NCBI GenBank assembly: GCA_942159475.1
Contig: OW804095.1
Location: forward strand, 87,805,740-87,869,739
Length of the DNA: 64,000 nucleotides
DNA from: Sthenelais limicola
Taxonomy: Eukaryota; Annelida; Polychaeta; Phyllodocida; Sigalionidae
Direction of reading: 5' to 3'
Below are positions 33,001 to 44,793 of the stretch, one piece after another; position 1 is the stretch's first letter, and the number at the start of each line of letters is the position of its first letter. A model generated the notes under the pieces. That model had not been told where the DNA came from. It made no database searches and saw only the letters and a list, made by a program, of their open reading frames with translations. The position numbers were made by a program, and so were the translations under genes.

Positions 33001-35470
33001 GGCAAGCTTTTATTTTGAACGCCGACTTAGATTAAAGTTAGCCTCGAGACATAATATTCCAATAAATGCTTTATATAAGGAAGCGGACTATGTACCCCAT
33101 ACATACATGTGTCTTTGATAATAAGACCTACAACATTTTCTATGCTACTGCCTTGTAGATTAGTTTAGGTTACCGTAGCTAGTTACGGTACTGTTTACTT
33201 TAACGGACATGCCGCCATTTTGGATTGAGTAACAAACTAAGATTGCATAAACAAAATCTAAAAGAAGAAACTGGATTAAATAGGCCTACAAACCAGTGGT
33301 ATTCGCAAATGGACCTTGCAATCACTCTAGTAGCCTCTACTGGTATTGTAAATAATAAATATAATAAATGCTTCTTACCTTTTGTGAGATATCTTTTGTG
33401 AAATGTGCCGTCATCTCCGGGCGTCATCTTTAAAAAGATGGTTCAAAACAACAGGCGTCGCACTTTCAGACCTTTATTCCACGATTTGGCCGTGAGCGTA
33501 CAATATAATCGATATACTTGCCGCTCAGAAGGTGTACTGTATTTTACAGTGACGTCACTACCGTTCGAGACTATCGGTCAACTATGCGGAAAACACAATT
33601 TGGTGAAATAAATCAAATAAAGTTGTAATAAGTTAAGAATCGTGGAATAAAAGCAAGAATAACAGAGTATCGTGTCTTCGGAGGGCTAACGGCCTCGTTG
33701 TTTTCGGCCATACTCGGAGAATACAGCCCCCCTCATACGCGATACTATGGTATTCTTGCTATAATACGCTAGGTGGCGCTTCTGTAGGTATAGGCCTGGA
33801 CGCGCGGGGGATGCACCTATGTATAGCACTCGTATAGTAGGCTAAGGATATATGCTTGTTCCACTTGTATGCTTGTATCACTGTATCAGAAAACATACCA
33901 TTTTCGGCGGATTGTGAGCTGAAAAACGATCATGATTTCCATGAAAAACGCTGACTTTTCAGCCCTAAAAACACCCCTTTTTTCTGAAAAAACGCGGACA
34001 TTTTTAAATCTAATTAGATATAAGATGAATATTTGAGGTATGGAATATTTGCATCGTAAAATCACAAAGTAGTCGATAATTAGTACATTTACATTGGTAG
34101 GTCCTGAAGGTATATATGTAAGGCCATGTAAGGATATCAATATAAATATATAATAATACATACATTATATGCATCATTTTTTACCAAAACAATTCATATC
34201 TATTGCAAGTATATGTCGAACTGAATTGTAGGCTATAATATATAGGCCTAAGGTTAAAAAAGATCATATGGGCACCTCTCATGAAACGTCCACCAGGGCC
34301 CTATTTACAGGTGGAAACAGAATATCAAAGTCCAAGCGTCATATTTCTTTTAATTGATAGAATAGTTAACTTTAGGAAAGTCAGATAGACCTTACCGGAT
34401 ATTTAATGTTTTTCAAATTTTGTGAAGATCTCAAATAGCCCCCAAGGTATAAGCATTTACTGCATTCTTGTACAAAAACATTATTTTGCAAAAGGGTGGA
34501 TTATAACAGCCTTGTCAAGTATAAATTACAATATTGTACTAGCAACGATTAAGAAAATCAGTAGAAATCACATGCATATAGGCCTAATCTTAGAATGTAT
34601 TTAGAAATAAGTATGTTCTGACGAATACATGCATATCACTATGCTCAAATGCAATTTGTTCCTTATTTATTAGGCTGCTCAAATTGTTCTTGGGATATAT
34701 ATATAATGCTTTTATTTATGATAATCAATACAGTTACATTGTCACAGAAATAAGGAAAAGGTTTTAGTCCTCTGTCCCTTTGCAGTTCTTCCTCGACCGC
34801 CCTGACGCTCCTACTACACAAAATTCACTAATTCAACTTTGTTCACTCATAAAAAATTATCAGAATGTAAACAGATTTATAGTCATGGCCGTCTTTGTGT
34901 GGAGGATCGTTGGTACAGCCGCCTCGCGCGAGAACATTTAGTACGGCTGTTTAAAAAAGCTAGCGCAGCCGCCGGGCACACTAGACCAACGGTAGGTGTT
35001 AAAGCTGAGGACTACCGTCCTGGTGCGACGCCCGTACAGCCGGCCAGCAAACCGTAATATTCTCGCACCTTTCCCGCATCGGATGGCAGGTGCCGTGTCA
35101 CTCAGGATCTGCTACCGGTAAGGAAAGAAACGATAGTTTTTTGTGTGATATTTTTTGTAATATCGTCCACCAAATATCCAATATGGCTACTTTTTTTGTT
35201 TATATTTGTTCTGGCGTTGGCCTCAGGCCAGTCACCAAATATCTTTTGCCCCCCCCTCACACCAAATTATCCATTTGATAATCTAATGTCCAAATGAACT
35301 CACAGTGTATCCCCGATCTCTCCGAAGTGACCAAAAAGCTGGTTGCCCAGCCATTAAACCTCGTTGCCCGGGATCTTGTGTTAAAACATATTTAAACCAA
35401 GCAAACATGTACTTTTTTTGTTGACTTTTTTTACATATGTCCCTAATAATATTTTTCATTTGTATCTTAG
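30071..35470. other. Remainder of KDZ intron 1, local repeats only
   Basis: No gene recognised. A diverged tandem duplication of about 205 bp lies at about 31410-31560 and 31610-31750, both starting GACAGGGAAGGTA. A duplicated GTCTCCCCCCACATATA motif lies at about 32101-32168. A C run of about 20 bases is at 32456-32475. A 9-bp hairpin GGGCAAGTT/AACTTGCCC is at about 32942-32972. Short open frames here have no known domains. Confidence 0.5.
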
Positions 35471-35721
35471 GACGTACACATGCAGTTCGGCAAAACACCC
35501 TCACCGATAATTGGGAAGGCATCTGGGATGAGTTACTCGATGGCCACTATGAGAAGAAGGCGCCTCTGCAATCATCCTGTATTAAGTGCCCCAAAGACAT
35601 GCCAACGGATATATTCCTAATCCACTGCGGTGATTGTGGGCGCAATGCCTATTTCTGTCAGAAGCACTTCTTGGAAGCCCATACACGTGAAAACTTATTT
35701 CACCTGCCTCTGCAGTGGCTT
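35471..35721 (+). CDS. KDZ exon 2: CxC-type zinc-binding module, first half
   Basis: Encodes NTLTDNWEGIWDELLDGHY followed by CIKCPKD, HCGDCGRNAYFCQKHFLEAH. The spacing C-X2-C ... C-X2-C ... C-X2-H ... H is that of the treble-clef-like CxC domains fused to KDZ transposases. Acceptor TATCTTAG at 35470 and donor GTAAGT at 35722. Confidence 0.85.
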
Positions 35722-36307
35722 GTAAGTGTAATTTGAAACACATTGGTAGTAATTCAGTACTAATTCTTTTCAATTGTAATTATTACGTGCCCTACTTTGT
35801 TCTTACGGTGCACCTCCCTTAATCGATCAGTTTCGATATAGATGTATGTGTTTAACTACTCTATGAAGTGAGTGTACATCAGGCCATTTTTAACAATAGA
35901 TCATGGAACCATTTTCACACTAGGCCCTGACATTGACGAAGCACTTTACCTGAATGTGGTCACATGAGCAACATCTAATTAATACCATTGTGTAATCTGT
36001 ATAGAGCTCTGCTGAGTAATTATGCCTATGCAACTGTCATCCTTTTCATCTTAAGCTAACAACATAATATCTTATTAACATCTATATTATTAATATTAGT
36101 CAGAAGAGCGAAGCAACTGTTTAATTATCTAGAATAGTACATGCTCCTCCAGCCTTACATGCATATGTAATGAGTTGGCGGAGCCCCTACATAATATCCA
36201 TTGCATAGCATTTATAAGTAGACTTGCACAGTCCTAGCTAGTTAAGTATAATTAGCCGTTTTAACTACTCTGGTATATCAACCTTCAACTGTTATTACTC
36301 AGCATGA
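35722..36307. other. KDZ intron 2, left part
   Basis: AT-rich intron sequence before the Ngaro insertion; no further feature seen. Confidence 0.5.
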
Positions 36308-36404
36308 ATATCTGGGTACTCTGCAGCTGCCGATAACTGTGAATGAACAACAGGGAAGGAAAGGATGGCCTTAACCACCATTACAGGTAGTTTTATTATA
36401 CCAT
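36308..36404 (-). repeat. Split direct repeat B2
   Basis: Begins ATATCTGGGTACTCTGCAGC on the + strand and matches B1 at 36648-36740 with a one-base difference (GATAACTG against GATACTG). Confidence 0.9.
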
Positions 36405-36426
36405 AAACAGATACATAATCAATAAA

Positions 36427-36648
36427 GAAAAAATTTCAATGGTGCGTGCGATCAGTTTGGGATCAGGAGAGTAAGTGAGGGGGGATGGAACACATTGTTG
36501 TGGGAAAGGAAGGGTCCCATTATGACGTCGCCCAGTTGCACTGTTGTTGTTGCGAAGGGGGGCGTGGCCTAATGAGGATGTTGCTTTGCGTTGCCGGGCG
36601 TTGCTTGGTGTCGTCCCAATATACCCGGTGATGGATCACCTACACATA
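36427..36648 (-). repeat. Split direct repeat A2
   Basis: Begins ATTTCAATGGTGCGTGCG and ends GGATCACCTACACATAT; near-identical to A1 at 40616-40837. It directly abuts B1. Confidence 0.9.
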
Positions 36649-36740
36649 TCTGGGTACTCTGCAGCTGCCGATACTGTGAATGAACAACAGGGAAGGAAAG
36701 GATGGCCTTAACCACCATTACAGGTAGTTTTATTATACCA
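36648..36740 (-). repeat. Split direct repeat B1
   Basis: Direct copy of B2, placed between the recombinase ORF and A2. Confidence 0.9.
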
Positions 36741-36758
36741 AAAAAGGCCAACCCGAAG

Positions 36759-37753
36759 TCACAGTTGTGAAAGTTGTTCCGAAATGAATGAGTCCACCTT
36801 GAGTTTTGTCTCCATGGACGGGGAAATGTAAGAATTGACGCACGATGAACGCCAATTCCCCCGAGCTTTGATGTCAGACATCGAAGAACCCACTGATGCC
36901 ATGTAAGTCGCGCCTCCTCTGCGTAATGATTGAGGAGAGAAGACACCAGATAACTTGGCTCTAGCACAACAAGTCTGAAGAAAAAGTTTAAACTCTTCGT
37001 AAGAGGGATTAGCCCTAGATTTCGTAGAGAATAAGAGTGTCTCTGAAGATAATCTGTGAGATAACACATACTTCTGTAGCCAGTATACCGCACACAGGGT
37101 GAGATCCTGAAGTTTCACGACAGGAATACTGAAGGGGGATGTAGACGTCTTAGACGAGTTGACAGACAATACCATTCCCCACAAGGTAATGCAAACATCT
37201 CTACGTCGAAGTACATGGGGGGAGGAGACGATGTGACCTACCCTCAGCAGGGACCTGAAGAGGAAGAGACACTGGCGGGGACACACTGGCGGGAAGAAGA
37301 AAAATCCACTGATTTGTGCATCTGCAACAAGTGAATTGGCAGGATGGGATCCGAAGGGGTCGGAGAAGATCCAGGTAGACGGTTGATGCAGCGAAGTACA
37401 CATTTGATTGATGGATGTGACATAGCAGGGCACTCAATAAGACGTAGTCTGGCACCAAATACAACACCACACAAATACGTAGTTACTGATGAACTCTTCA
37501 TAAATGTGGAGAGGTAGGCAGCGTACATACACATCGCGTCTACTGACACTGGAGACCCTGGTATATTGTACTTCTGAAGAAAGTCAGTAAACGCCTTCCA
37601 CTGGCGGTGGCGTTGAACTAGAGTCGATGGGGCCACCGAGTTCGCTTGTAGAACCGCTACCCTGTCCATCCACCTCTCTAGGCCTATGTAAATGTGAAGA
37701 GACATAAGATGAGAAACAACATAAGCCAGCTTCACGTAATGTAGAAAAGTCAC
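36759..37753 (-). pseudogene. Ngaro tyrosine recombinase, frameshifted
   Basis: The N-terminal core-binding part is in the frame 37244-37753 (VQRHRQWKAFTDFLQKYNI, then helical segments). The catalytic part is in the frame 36759-37433, with LRRRDVCIT near the first arginine position, SLRRGGATYMASVG for the second arginine box, and GNWRSSCVNSYIS with the nucleophilic tyrosine. Reading changes frame at about 37260-37320, near an AAGAAGAAAAA run. Tyrosine recombinases insert the circular DNA form of such elements. The conserved residues remain, but the frameshift probably inactivates this copy. The N-terminal frame overlaps the RT ORF by about 170 bp. Confidence 0.85.
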
Positions 37754-39674
37754 AACTCTCGCCCATATATGGGAGACGAGAAAGATAATCCGCTACCACA
37801 TTATTCTTTGTATTAATATATGAGGGGCATAGTTCAATTCCATATATAAATGTGATCCAGAATAGTTCGTATAACCACTGCATACACGTTTTATTGCAGC
37901 TAATGCCATTGGTAAGCATGGCCACCACTTGAGTATTGTCTATGAAACATTTAACACGGTGACCCCTGAGCTCATCTTTCCATCTCTTAACACCCAGGAG
38001 GACCGGGTATAACTCCTGGACATTTATGTTGTCATGTTTCAAATTTTCACAAGGTCCAGAGGCAAGATGATCACAGCTGGTATCTTCCCAAGGGATACTG
38101 TGGTGTTTGAATGGGCCAGCTATCCAGTCACCACCTAAGAAAATACCGAAGCCTCGACTTGAGGCGTCGGACACCATAGGTAACTCATATTCAGGTCTGG
38201 AGAAGAACCCTATACCATTAAACACTTTGCAGAAGGCATTCCACCATCTAATATCATCCCTGAATGCATCAGAAATGGCAGATCTGGATAGACGTCTAGA
38301 TAATAACACTTTATAAAGGTCGAAGAGCCGCCTGCAGAAGGTTCGCCCGCCCCTGAAGACTGAAGAACAGTGGGCGAGGTAACCACAGAGACGTTCAAGG
38401 TCCTTCTTGGAGATATATTTGGCATCCTGAACTGTTTGCAAAACGACCCTGAGTTTCTCCAGCTTTCCTTGTGGCAAACTCAAAGTCATATTGGATGCGT
38501 CAATTTCAAAGCCGAAATAGGTGCATACTTGGCTAGGGGTGGTCACTTTGTGCCAAGCTAAGTAGAATCCAAGGAAGCGAAGAAGGGCTATGAGGGAATC
38601 ACAGGCATTAGCACAGGAGGACAGGGACTCAGTACATAGGAAGAAATCATCCAAATAATTTACAACACGCACATTGAAAAGATTTAACATACATTCAGCA
38701 ATCATGGTAGAAATACAATAAAAAATGTAAGGGCCAATTCTGAGGCCGAAACACAGTCTATTGTCTGTTAAATATTCTTCCTTTCCATTGATAGTCCATC
38801 TAAAGCCGCATAGGGTCCTGTGATCCGGATTAATAGCAACTGCCCTGTAAGCGGACTTAATGTCGACGACGCTCATGTAAGAGCCTAATTTAACCATGTC
38901 AGTCGCCATGTCAATGTTATTGTAAGAGAAGCTACGCACTAATGAGTCGCAGTGAAAATTGACTGATTCTTGGTCCGGACGGGAACAGTCGGTGATGGGT
39001 CTGATCCCACCATCAGGTTTAAAAATGGCTCCGAGAGAGTGAATACACTTGGGCTTAGAATCAACAATAGAAATACACCCTTCAAGAAGTTCGTTCTTAA
39101 CAATATTATCCATCTTTACACGAGCTTTATCTTCTAAGATTGAAGAATAATTAATACAGTTGTACGCCTCTACCGGCGAATCAACTACATCGACACCGTC
39201 AATAACACCATCAAATACATCTACATAGCGTTCAAATACAGAACATCCCTGGTGGAATAGAATAGCCGCAAAGCGGCAAGGTTTAAGTTGAACAGATAAT
39301 TTATCAAGTCGGTGTACACAATCGCAGTTACCTAAAAAGCAGCTACTAAATACATCAACAGAATGACCGTTCTTAGATACCGGGGTAGAGAATATGGATA
39401 CATCAGGTGAATCAACACTATTACCAAGACAAAAATTTCTGACAGCATTGCAGACGTTCACATACTTACAGTTACCATCGCAAGTCGCAGTATAGTCGAT
39501 CAGGAGGGGAGAATCAGAAGGAGTATCATCCGACGAAACACTATCTTCGGCACACACATAGTCACAGGCATCCATGTTGCCATCATAATACACCTCATTT
39601 ACAGAAGAGTCGCACACCGTAGCAACCACTTCGCTCGGTAAACAATAGGTGTCAGCACCCCTCTGATTCTCCAT
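37584..39674 (-). CDS. Ngaro reverse transcriptase and RNase H
   Basis: 696 codons, uninterrupted. The first 200 residues are Cys- and Asp-rich without a recognised domain. The RT shows FKPDGGIRPITDCSRP (about 218), VDIKSAYRAVAINPDH (about 264), LCFGLRIGPYIF (about 300) and active site VVNYLDDFFL (about 330). RNase H follows with VSDASSRGFGIFLGG (about 495), NINVQELYPVL (about 540), CFIDNTQVVAML and NNVVADYLSR. This RT with a YR partner and no integrase is typical of DIRS/Ngaro. The frame overlaps the recombinase start. Confidence 0.92.
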   Translation of the reverse strand: MENQRGADTYCLPSEVVATVCDSSVNEVYYDGNMDACDYVCAEDSVSSDDTPSDSPLLIDYTATCDGNCKYVNVCNAVRNFCLGNSVDSPDVSIFSTPVSKNGHSVDVFSSCFLGNCDCVHRLDKLSVQLKPCRFAAILFHQGCSVFERYVDVFDGVIDGVDVVDSPVEAYNCINYSSILEDKARVKMDNIVKNELLEGCISIVDSKPKCIHSLGAIFKPDGGIRPITDCSRPDQESVNFHCDSLVRSFSYNNIDMATDMVKLGSYMSVVDIKSAYRAVAINPDHRTLCGFRWTINGKEEYLTDNRLCFGLRIGPYIFYCISTMIAECMLNLFNVRVVNYLDDFFLCTESLSSCANACDSLIALLRFLGFYLAWHKVTTPSQVCTYFGFEIDASNMTLSLPQGKLEKLRVVLQTVQDAKYISKKDLERLCGYLAHCSSVFRGGRTFCRRLFDLYKVLLSRRLSRSAISDAFRDDIRWWNAFCKVFNGIGFFSRPEYELPMVSDASSRGFGIFLGGDWIAGPFKHHSIPWEDTSCDHLASGPCENLKHDNINVQELYPVLLGVKRWKDELRGHRVKCFIDNTQVVAMLTNGISCNKTCMQWLYELFWITFIYGIELCPSYINTKNNVVADYLSRLPYMGESCDFSTLREAGLCCFSSYVSSHLHRPREVDGQGSGSTSELGGPIDSSSTPPPVEGVY

Positions 39675-39680
39675 CGCATC

Positions 39681-40586
39681 CTATTTGGTGACCTTAGTAG
39701 ATCCACAAGCCTTGGCACCATGATCTGTCGAGGCACATGTCGAACAGCGGTGAGGATACTCACATTGAGCTTTGGAGCACCCACCCGCATTAAATTTGAA
39801 GCAGATCCTAGTAGCACTGTTGGACGAAGCCTTGGAACCCTTGGACGAAGATCCTGACTTGGAAGAGACCGCTTTTCGGGAGTTCTCGTAGGAGTAGTAT
39901 CGCAGAATTTCTTCTTGCTTGACCTCGTTGAAAGCAGGGAGCCCCTTCTTGTTAGCCCGAACTCTCACCGCTTGGTCATACAGTAAGGAGGCCTTGAGGG
40001 TATAGATTTGGGAAGCATTCTTTTCCGTCATGGTCACCACATGCGACAGAACACCAGACAATTCCTCATATGGTCTACAATCAACAACCATCTTCTCTAG
40101 CATATGCAGGGACAACAACAACAAATTGTCAAATGTTTCAATCGTCTCACCCTTATCCAGGTGTTGATCCCTATCAAACGGGCCCACTCGCTTCCTTGAT
40201 GAACTGCGACGACGACAGCCAGAGGTAGAAACATTATAAATCGAACTTTCCCTACTCGGGGACCTGTCAGTGTGACCCTCATCACGAAGTGCAGACCTGG
40301 AATTACGGAACTTTATCTCAGAATCCGAAGAAGAAGCTTCAGAAGGATCTGGAGATGTTGTCTTCTCGTTGGCACGTTTCTCTAAACCTTCCACGGCTGA
40401 CAGTATCTTGCCCATCATGCCCTCAAGACCAGTCACTCTTTCGGTAAGCACCGCATTTTTCTCACCTTCTACCGCCTTCACCTCTGCAATGAGCCGTCTG
40501 TTGCATAACTGGCCAGTCGGAGGTTCATGAGCATAACCGCAGGGCTCACATTGCTTTGCTCTACCCATCTTGATAAAATTCCACAC
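39681..40586 (-). CDS. Ngaro gag-like protein with zinc fingers
   Basis: 301 codons, starting about 30 bp inside the A1 repeat. An N-terminal Cys cluster (CEPCGYAH) is followed by a coiled-coil (about 33-75) and a Ser/Arg-rich region. The C-terminus holds a CCCH finger, CFKFNAGGCSKAQCEYPH, then a knuckle CSTCASTDHGAKAC. The expected role is RNA binding and particle formation. The ATG at position 7 of the listed frame is an equally good start. The stop lies six bases before the RT ORF start. Confidence 0.85.
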   Translation of the reverse strand: MWNFIKMGRAKQCEPCGYAHEPPTGQLCNRRLIAEVKAVEGEKNAVLTERVTGLEGMMGKILSAVEGLEKRANEKTTSPDPSEASSSDSEIKFRNSRSALRDEGHTDRSPSRESSIYNVSTSGCRRRSSSRKRVGPFDRDQHLDKGETIETFDNLLLLSLHMLEKMVVDCRPYEELSGVLSHVVTMTEKNASQIYTLKASLLYDQAVRVRANKKGLPAFNEVKQEEILRYYSYENSRKAVSSKSGSSSKGSKASSNSATRICFKFNAGGCSKAQCEYPHRCSTCASTDHGAKACGSTKVTK

Positions 40587-40615
40587 AATCGATCCAACAA
40601 ATAACCACGAAATAT

Positions 40616-40837
40616 AAAAAATTTCAATGGTGCGTGCGATCAGTTTGGGATCAGGAGAGTAAGTGAGGGGGGATGGAACACATTGTTGTGGGAAAGGAAG
40701 GGTCCCATTATGACGTCGCCCAGTTGCACTGTTGTTGTTGCGAAGGGGGGCGTGGCCTAATGAGGACGTTGCTTGGCGTTGCCGGGCGTTGCTTGGTGTC
40801 GTCCCAATATACCCGGTGATGGATCACCTACACATAT
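40616..40837 (-). repeat. Split direct repeat A1 (element 5' end)
   Basis: Near-identical to A2; the last shared bases on the + strand are CACCTACACATAT. It marks the right edge of the Ngaro insertion. Confidence 0.9.
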
Positions 40838-41050
40838 TCGTAATATTCACTAAATAATATATTCATAATAATTCTATATAATAAATTCCTATTTAATAAT
40901 ACCTGACCTGTTACGTAACCTGATATAATCATTTAAAAACAATTCATCATATAATTCTTATTATGACAACAGTTAACTGTACACCTTTTACCACTTGCAA
41001 AAATTACTCCGCATCAAGATAATGCATATTTATCTCTTCCATTTCCACAG

Positions 41051-41156
41051 GGCCACGTATATGTCCCCTTCAATTGGAGGAAGGACTTTGTACTAACGCA
41101 TCCCAATTGCTCTTCTGAAAAGCTCCGCCTGACAACCATCGTCATAGATGCAATCG
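41051..41156 (+). CDS. KDZ exon 3: zinc module, second part
   Basis: Encodes GHVYVPFNWRKDFV...SEKLRLTTIVIDAIG. Acceptor TTTCCACAG at 41050, donor GTAATT at 41157, phase 1 to exon 4. It follows the CxC cysteine cluster of exon 2 directly. Confidence 0.85.
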
Positions 41157-41325
41157 GTAATTAACCCCTTTTTTTACAATAAAACAAGTCATCCATTCCG
41201 AACCCATTCTCATTTATTAAAACTAATCATAATCCACCAGTCGCTCATTAAACACCACTCTTCGTGCACTTCTGCTGCCCAGTACTTTACAAATGATTAC
41301 ATTTTGTTTGTTTGTTTCTAAATAG

Positions 41326-41552
41326 GTCGTCAACATGTAGCCCTTGTGCACTACTGCTCATGTATGGCCAAGGGAAAGCAGCTCCTACTCGCGGGCTATT
41401 GGCCTGGCACACCAGTAACTCCATCGACCATAATCGACCTTCGCTTCATGAGCCGGGCAAGGTCCTTCCTGCTTGAAGGTTGTGTTGCACTGCGCAATTT
41501 CTGTGACAGTGTTCAACACGATCTGTCCTCTTTTGCCAACTATGGAAATCAC
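41326..41552 (+). CDS. KDZ exon 4: end of the zinc module and start of the KDZ domain
   Basis: Encodes HYCSCMAKGKQLLLAGYWPG followed by TPVTPSTIIDLRFM and a helix LEGCVALRNFCDSVQHDL. The C-X-C plus LL..G.WP...P pattern is the conserved start of KDZ proteins. Donor GTAAGT at 41553. A piece of this exon with its upstream intron recurs at 56461-56580 on the - strand. Confidence 0.85.
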
Positions 41553-41907
41553 GTAAGTAAATAGCACAACGTGGTCACAGACGTAAACGTTGGTACAACT
41601 CCTATAAAACTCGTAAAACCCCAAACCCCACAATCTGAAACCGGACTACTAAAATTTGGCGTGTCTGTCGAAGGCGTGAACTGTTCGTCAATCTTTTTGA
41701 CACTATTAAGCGGTCATATACCATGTTCTATATTGATGATATATTATAATAATGTGTAACCACACAAGTGAATGTTAACTAATCATTCTTGTAAAGAAAT
41801 GTATTCATTCTTGTACTCCAAAAATTATAAAAAAATCATAAATCAGTGTCGTCATAATCACTTTCTTTTGCTTCTTTTGTGGACTGACCTTATTATATAA
41901 TACTATA

Positions 41908-42130
41908 GTAGAGCAGATTAGAGCCTAAAATTGGATGAATTGTGGGTTTAATGATTAAAGCATGAAACTTCTCACAGTGGTAGATGAGGACCCTAAGAAC
42001 ATTTTAGAACATAGGGCCATCGCGATTTTGCCCCCTAACGACTATGGCAGCCATTTTCCAAAATGGCCGCCTTTTGTAATGGATTCCTGTCTCCCACTGC
42101 AAAAATATCACTGCTAGAACTATTTTAACC
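41908..42130. repeat. Left terminal inverted repeat of the PIN/FEN element
   Basis: Pairs with 47628-47844. A short unmatched stretch lies at about 41923-41938. It contains the palindrome CCATTTTCCAAAATGG at about 42052-42067, also present in the right end. Confidence 0.9.
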
Positions 42131-42436
42131 TTACCTACCCCCCCTATCGTGAACCCAAGGAATCCACCCATCTCATTGGTTTGTTGCTAGGGCAACCGGT
42201 TGCATAGCTACAGCCATTCTAATTGTTTATTTGCCTGGCAACATGTGTTTAAGTGGATTCTAGCTTGATTTCAACCATACCTACCCCCCCTATATTGAAC
42301 CCAAGGAATCCACCCATCTCATTGGTTTGTTGCTAGGGCAACCGGTTGCTTAGCAACCGCCATTCTAATTGGTTATTTGCCTAGCAACATGTGTTTAAGT
42401 GGATTCTAGCTTGATTTCAACCATACCCACCCCTAA
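42131..42436. repeat. Left subterminal tandem repeats, unit about 140 bp
   Basis: Two and a fraction copies of a unit containing ACCCAAGGAATCCACCCATC, TTGCTAGGGCAACCGGTTGC and CAACATGTGTTTAAGTGGAT. The last partial copy runs into the start codon of the gene. Confidence 0.9.
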
Positions 42437-43421
42437 AATGGACCCAAGGAAGAGCAAGGAAACCCCAAATACTCCTAACGTATGTTTCTTCTGTGACACA
42501 GCTGCTGAAGGGGATACCCTACACAGAGCATCAACTTTTGATATTGATGGCAGGGTGAGGTGGGCTGCCTCCAAAATAAAAGATGATGCACTTATTGCAA
42601 CACTCAGTGCTGGGGATCTTCCTTCCCTGGATGCTATGTACCATGCCCAATGCCTGACTTACGCTGTATAATAGAGCACATACCACCAAACCTCCTGAAG
42701 AGCCTAGTACAGATATCATGAACCATGGCCTTGCACCGGCAGGACTTATGTCCTACATTGAAGAGGTTAAAGCTGATATTCATGTTGCACCCGTTTTCAA
42801 ACTATCAAACCTAGTTCACCTCTATATTACTAGGTTGGAACAATTGGGGACTAATGTTAGTGGACGTGTACATTCAACAGACCTGAGAATACTGAACTAT
42901 TTTCCAGATATGAAAGCCATAACGGAAGGTAGTGATGTCATGCTCTTTCCAACCAAGACATTGGATCAGCTTTTAGACAAGCATGCACAAATGATGCAGA
43001 TAATGATGGAATGTATCTAGCCAAAGCAGCTGTTATCATTAGAAGAGAACTTCTAAACATGAAAAACATGAAACATGAAAAAAAAATATATGTTGATATA
43101 TGGACCAAACATCACACCCCAGTACACATCATCATCATTACCCCAACCAGTCTTTACTCTCTCACGGCTACTTATGTTCAACAGTGTTGGTAGTCCAAAG
43201 GTGAAAACCACCACAAAGGCTACCAGGCACAGGCAAGAAAGAGAAGCACCACTACCCATCTATCTTGGGGTGATGTTACATGCAAAGACCCGTAAGTGTT
43301 GCCTCGTAGACACCCTGTATCAGCTAGGACTTTGTATCTCATATGACAGGGTTTTAGAAATATCTACAGAACTGGGTAGCAATGTTTGCACTTGACGAGA
43401 ATACAATGACGAGAATACTGT

Positions 43422-44099
43422 TTGCCCCCTAAACTCAAGGGCGCACTGTTTACCACAGCTGCAGTGGACAACATTGACTATAACCCTAGTTCCACCACCT
43501 CACAGTCCTCATTCCATGGTACTGGAACTGGAGCCATGATACCACATTCCATGGATGTGATAAAGAAAGCAGTGCAGGTACTGAACCCTGGACAGACACC
43601 AGTGATTGCAGTTGACCAGCCATTGTATGCCCTAGCAAAACAAATACAATGGAATTGTCCTGACAGCCATGGTGAGGAGCATTTTATCATCATGATGGGT
43701 GGCTTACACATCGAATTGGCTGCACTCAAGACACTTGGTGATCTTCTTGAAGGCAGTGGATGGACAGGGACTCTAGTAAAATCTGGAGTTGCCAGCCCTG
43801 GAACTGCAGATTCATTCCTCAAAGCTGCACATATTACCCGTACCCGCCACGCCCACCAGGTTACAGCAAGCAGTCTGTATATTCTACTACAGAGGGCATA
43901 TGGTGAATATTGTATGGAGTATGAGGGAGATAACCTGATGGAGATAGAAGACTGGTGTGAGGACAAAATAGCAGCGGCTCCACACTTTCTGTTCTGGAAT
44001 ACCATTTTTCATTTGGAGCTCCAGATATTGATATTTATCCGGTCAATAAGAGAGGCAAACCAAACTTGTGCCTTGGTTCTTCGCCGTTGGACACACTAA
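43422..44099 (+). pseudogene. Fragment: DDE-like region of the PIN/FEN element protein
   Basis: 225 codons of the decayed gene. Notable motifs are VIAVDQPLYALAKQIQW, HFIIMMGGLHIELAALKT, AHITRTRHAHQVTASSLYIL and the start of a segment continued at 44068. The pattern D ... GGLH-E recalls RNase H-like transposase cores, but that assignment is inference. The last residues are out of frame. Confidence 0.65.
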
Positions 44100-44793
44100 C
44101 TATGCCAATTGGGAGTCAATACATTTGCGAGACATGGTTGCTTTACAAGGAAGCCATCCCATGGCGTATGAACAGTTTTTAAATGGAAACTTCACTGTAC
44201 AGAAGACAACCCATTGGTTTTCTGCAATAGCTGTCAACCATGCTCATGAACAGAACAATTCCTTAGTCAAAGGTGATGGTGGGGCTGTCGGTCTCACTGA
44301 AAACCCTGCAGCTCTACATCGCTGGATGGTATCTGGGCCTGAGATGGCACAGCTGATAGATGAATTTGAAGTTTTGACAAAGGAGAACAAAGGGACTGAT
44401 TTCCAGCATCATGAAGAGACAATGCATACACAGGAAAAATGTGCAAGTGATGTTAAAGCCCTGTGCAGCACCATGGAAGAGATAGGAAATCCATTTCTTG
44501 AAAATAGCACAGATCTCCTTGTCCTGGACACTAGAGACATTGTTGATGCTGATGTTGTGTCATCGTTACGTCAGATGGAACAAATGGGACAAGAGCAATA
44601 TGACACTTTTGTAACTGAGCGCCTTGTCAACCAGTCAAAGAAAATAACAGAGCCTATCAAGAGAAACAATCTCTATCTCTTCAGTCACCAGTCACCATCA
44701 TTAGGGAAAAATCCAAATCGTAGAAGCAGGTTGCATCCCTCAAGTGTGAATGTTCCCTTTTCTCCAGACTGTATATTTCATCACAGACATTGA
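44068..44793 (+). pseudogene. Fragment: middle region of the PIN/FEN element protein
   Basis: 241 codons beginning PWFFAVGHTNYANWESIHL, then FLNGNFTVQKTTHWFSAIAV, AHEQNNSLVKGDGGAVGL and LHRWMVSGPEMAQLIDEF. The final 25 or so residues are out of frame, since the neighbouring frame gives SLYISSQT-like continuation before HENQAYPP. The glutamate in AHEQNN is a candidate third acidic residue. Confidence 0.65.

Larger units (their letters stand above)
36308..40837 (-). mobile_element. Ngaro-type (DIRS-like) tyrosine-recombinase retrotransposon
   Basis: Read on the - strand, the order is A1 (40837-40616), gag-like ORF, RT/RNase H ORF, tyrosine recombinase ORF, B1 (36740-36648), A2 (36648-36427) and B2 (36404-36308). 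A1 and A2 are near-identical direct repeats of about 220 bp; B1 and B2 of about 95 bp. This split direct repeat structure is diagnostic of Ngaro and PAT-like elements, which integrate by recombinase and leave no long target duplication; none is seen here. It lies in KDZ intron 2 on the opposite strand. Confidence 0.92.

Noticed and set aside
34839..35057. Small + strand frame in KDZ intron 1
   Set aside because: No recognisable domain and no splice link to exon 2 in phase with the exon 1 donor is needed; treated as intron.
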